The notes below the pieces were generated by a model, which was given only the letters and a program-made list of their open reading frames with translations, was not told the DNA's origin and made no database searches. This document shows positions 6,215 to 6,919 of a stretch of 6,919 bases of DNA, one piece after another. Location: the NCBI GenBank assembly GCA_030538335.1, contig JAUNUE010000044.1, forward strand, positions 1 through 6,919. Direction: 5' to 3'. A program made the position numbers and the translations under genes. The stretch is from Allobrachymonas sp. GTDB lineage: Bacteria > Pseudomonadota > Gammaproteobacteria > Burkholderiales > Burkholderiaceae_C. Positions within the stretch are counted from its first letter, which is position 1, and each line of letters starts with the position of its first letter.

Positions 6215-6919
6215 TCACGGGTTCTTGCGCAAAAAACTGGGCACCGCATGCTCACCCGCAGGCGGGGTGAGTGTTTCAGGCGCTGCAGGCGCAGCGGCGC
6301 TGGCGCTTTTTTCAACCGGTGTCCGCGTGCTTGCAGTACGGAGCAAGGTGCTCTGTGGCGTTGTGCGTTTGACGATGGGCCTGCTCTTTTCTTCCACCGT
6401 TGGCACAGGCGGCCACAAAGTGGGGCGCAACCAGTCCAGAATGGTTTGCCATTGGGCGTGGTCGGTTCCGGCCAGCTTGGTGGACAAGTCAAACACCGTC
6501 ATGCCACGTTCACTGCTGCGCACGTAGTTGCGGGTGTCGCGCAAGCTGCCGATGTATTCCATGCCCAGGTTTTCGGCCCAGGCGCGCTGTGTTGCTGCAC
6601 CGTTTGAGCGGCCGTCCAGCCGCATGCCTATGGCGCCCAGGCGGCAACGCCCGCTGGCAATGCGCGGCAGGGTCATCAATTCGGCATGGCAGGCGGCGGC
6701 CGACTGGCGGTCAAACACCGAATCGCACACTGGCATCAGCACCGCATCTGCCAGCATCACGGTGCGCGCCAGTTCCAGCCCGCGCATGCCGCCCGGCGTG
6801 TCAAGCACCACGTGGCTGATGCCCGCCGGTACGCGCAGCACATTGCTCTGTTCCATCGCCCATGCAGCAATGGGCGGCAGGGCGGGGTTGCGCAAACGCA
6901 GCCAGTCGCGGCTGGACTG
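6215..6919 (-). CDS. ParA/MinD-family ATPase, 5'-truncated
   Basis: The frame is open to the right edge, giving 234 residues with the start outside the window. TTG 6895 is inside the fold and is not a credible start. The visible part begins QSSRDWLRLR, which in ParA proteins directly follows the Walker A' motif, so the P-loop (KGGxGKS) and roughly 40 residues are missing. HVVLDTPGG (visible residues 36-44, Asp40) is the Walker B strand and switch. VMLADAVLMPVCDSVFDRQS (54-73) and GAIGMRLDGRS (95-105) are the following conserved strands. LGMEYIGSLRDTRNYVRSSERGMTVFDL (118-145) is the usual 'new site' segment of ParA relatives. Residues ~172-228 are a Pro/Ala/Thr/Lys-rich, probably disordered tail ending VPSFLRKNP. 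Such ATPases position plasmids, chromosomes or large protein assemblies on the nucleoid or membrane. No ParB gene or parS-like repeat is visible, so it may be an orphan ParA of the MipZ/cargo-positioning kind rather than the chromosomal parA. It may be co-transcribed with the M23 gene. Confidence 0.88.
   Translation of the reverse strand, partial: QSSRDWLRLRNPALPPIAAWAMEQSNVLRVPAGISHVVLDTPGGMRGLELARTVMLADAVLMPVCDSVFDRQSAAACHAELMTLPRIASGRCRLGAIGMRLDGRSNGAATQRAWAENLGMEYIGSLRDTRNYVRSSERGMTVFDLSTKLAGTDHAQWQTILDWLRPTLWPPVPTVEEKSRPIVKRTTPQSTLLRTASTRTPVEKSASAAAPAAPETLTPPAGEHAVPSFLRKNP

Noticed and set aside
6251..6310. Inverted repeat CTCACCC/GGGTGAG (6251-6257, 6265-6271) and a GC-rich stretch before a T-run near 6307
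   Set aside because: Both lie inside the Pro/Ala-rich tail of the ParA gene. The T-run is on the strand opposite to transcription and the second stem pairs only about 4 bp, so neither is a credible terminator.
6160..6492. 111-codon N-terminal extension of the M23 peptidase frame
   Set aside because: It would overlap the ParA coding region in another frame and place the signal peptide in the middle of the protein. ATG 6159 gives a normal signal peptide at the N terminus.

Overview
The window is an ordinary-looking, densely coded chromosomal segment of about 60% G+C (judged by eye). Protein style and gene families suggest a betaproteobacterium, most likely Burkholderiales/Comamonadaceae. That assignment is an inference from protein resemblance; there is no rRNA or other marker gene here. 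There are seven protein-coding genes, two of them cut by the window edges. I see no tRNA, rRNA, CRISPR array, insertion sequence, phage gene or attachment site.

Layout, left to right. (1) 2-739 (+): 5'-truncated MBL-fold metallo-hydrolase of the ETHE1/persulfide-dioxygenase-like group. (2) It converges, across 19 bp, on a two-gene potassium-uptake operon read leftward: ktrB (2880-1534, channel subunit) then ktrA (1544-759, RCK regulatory subunit). The two overlap by 11 bp, and ktrA appears to start at TTG with its Shine-Dalgarno inside the end of ktrB. (3) A 113-bp divergent intergenic region (2881-2993) must hold the promoters for ktrBA and for (4) a bestrophin-family channel (2994-3911, +). 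(5) 48 bp later comes a 12-TM-type MFS permease of the AmpG/RhtX-FptX (PAT) family (3960-5339, +). (6) Its 3' end overlaps tail-to-tail by 41 bp with a secreted M23 (LytM-type) peptidase (6159-5299, -). (7) Upstream of that, on the same strand, is a 5'-truncated ParA-family ATPase (6919-6215, -).

Functionally the window splits into an ion-transport block (KtrAB K+ uptake beside a bestrophin channel) and an envelope/cell-cycle block (PAT-family permease, M23 peptidase, ParA ATPase). Whether the AmpG-like permease and the peptidase share a muropeptide pathway is only a suggestion from adjacency. I found no convincing novel multi-gene system. The items most worth a second look are the pyrimidine-rich, SD-less ktrB leader with a repeated octamer, the 41-bp convergent overlap, the TTG/SD coupling inside ktrBA, and residue changes in otherwise conserved motifs of the peptidase, KtrB and the hydrolase.
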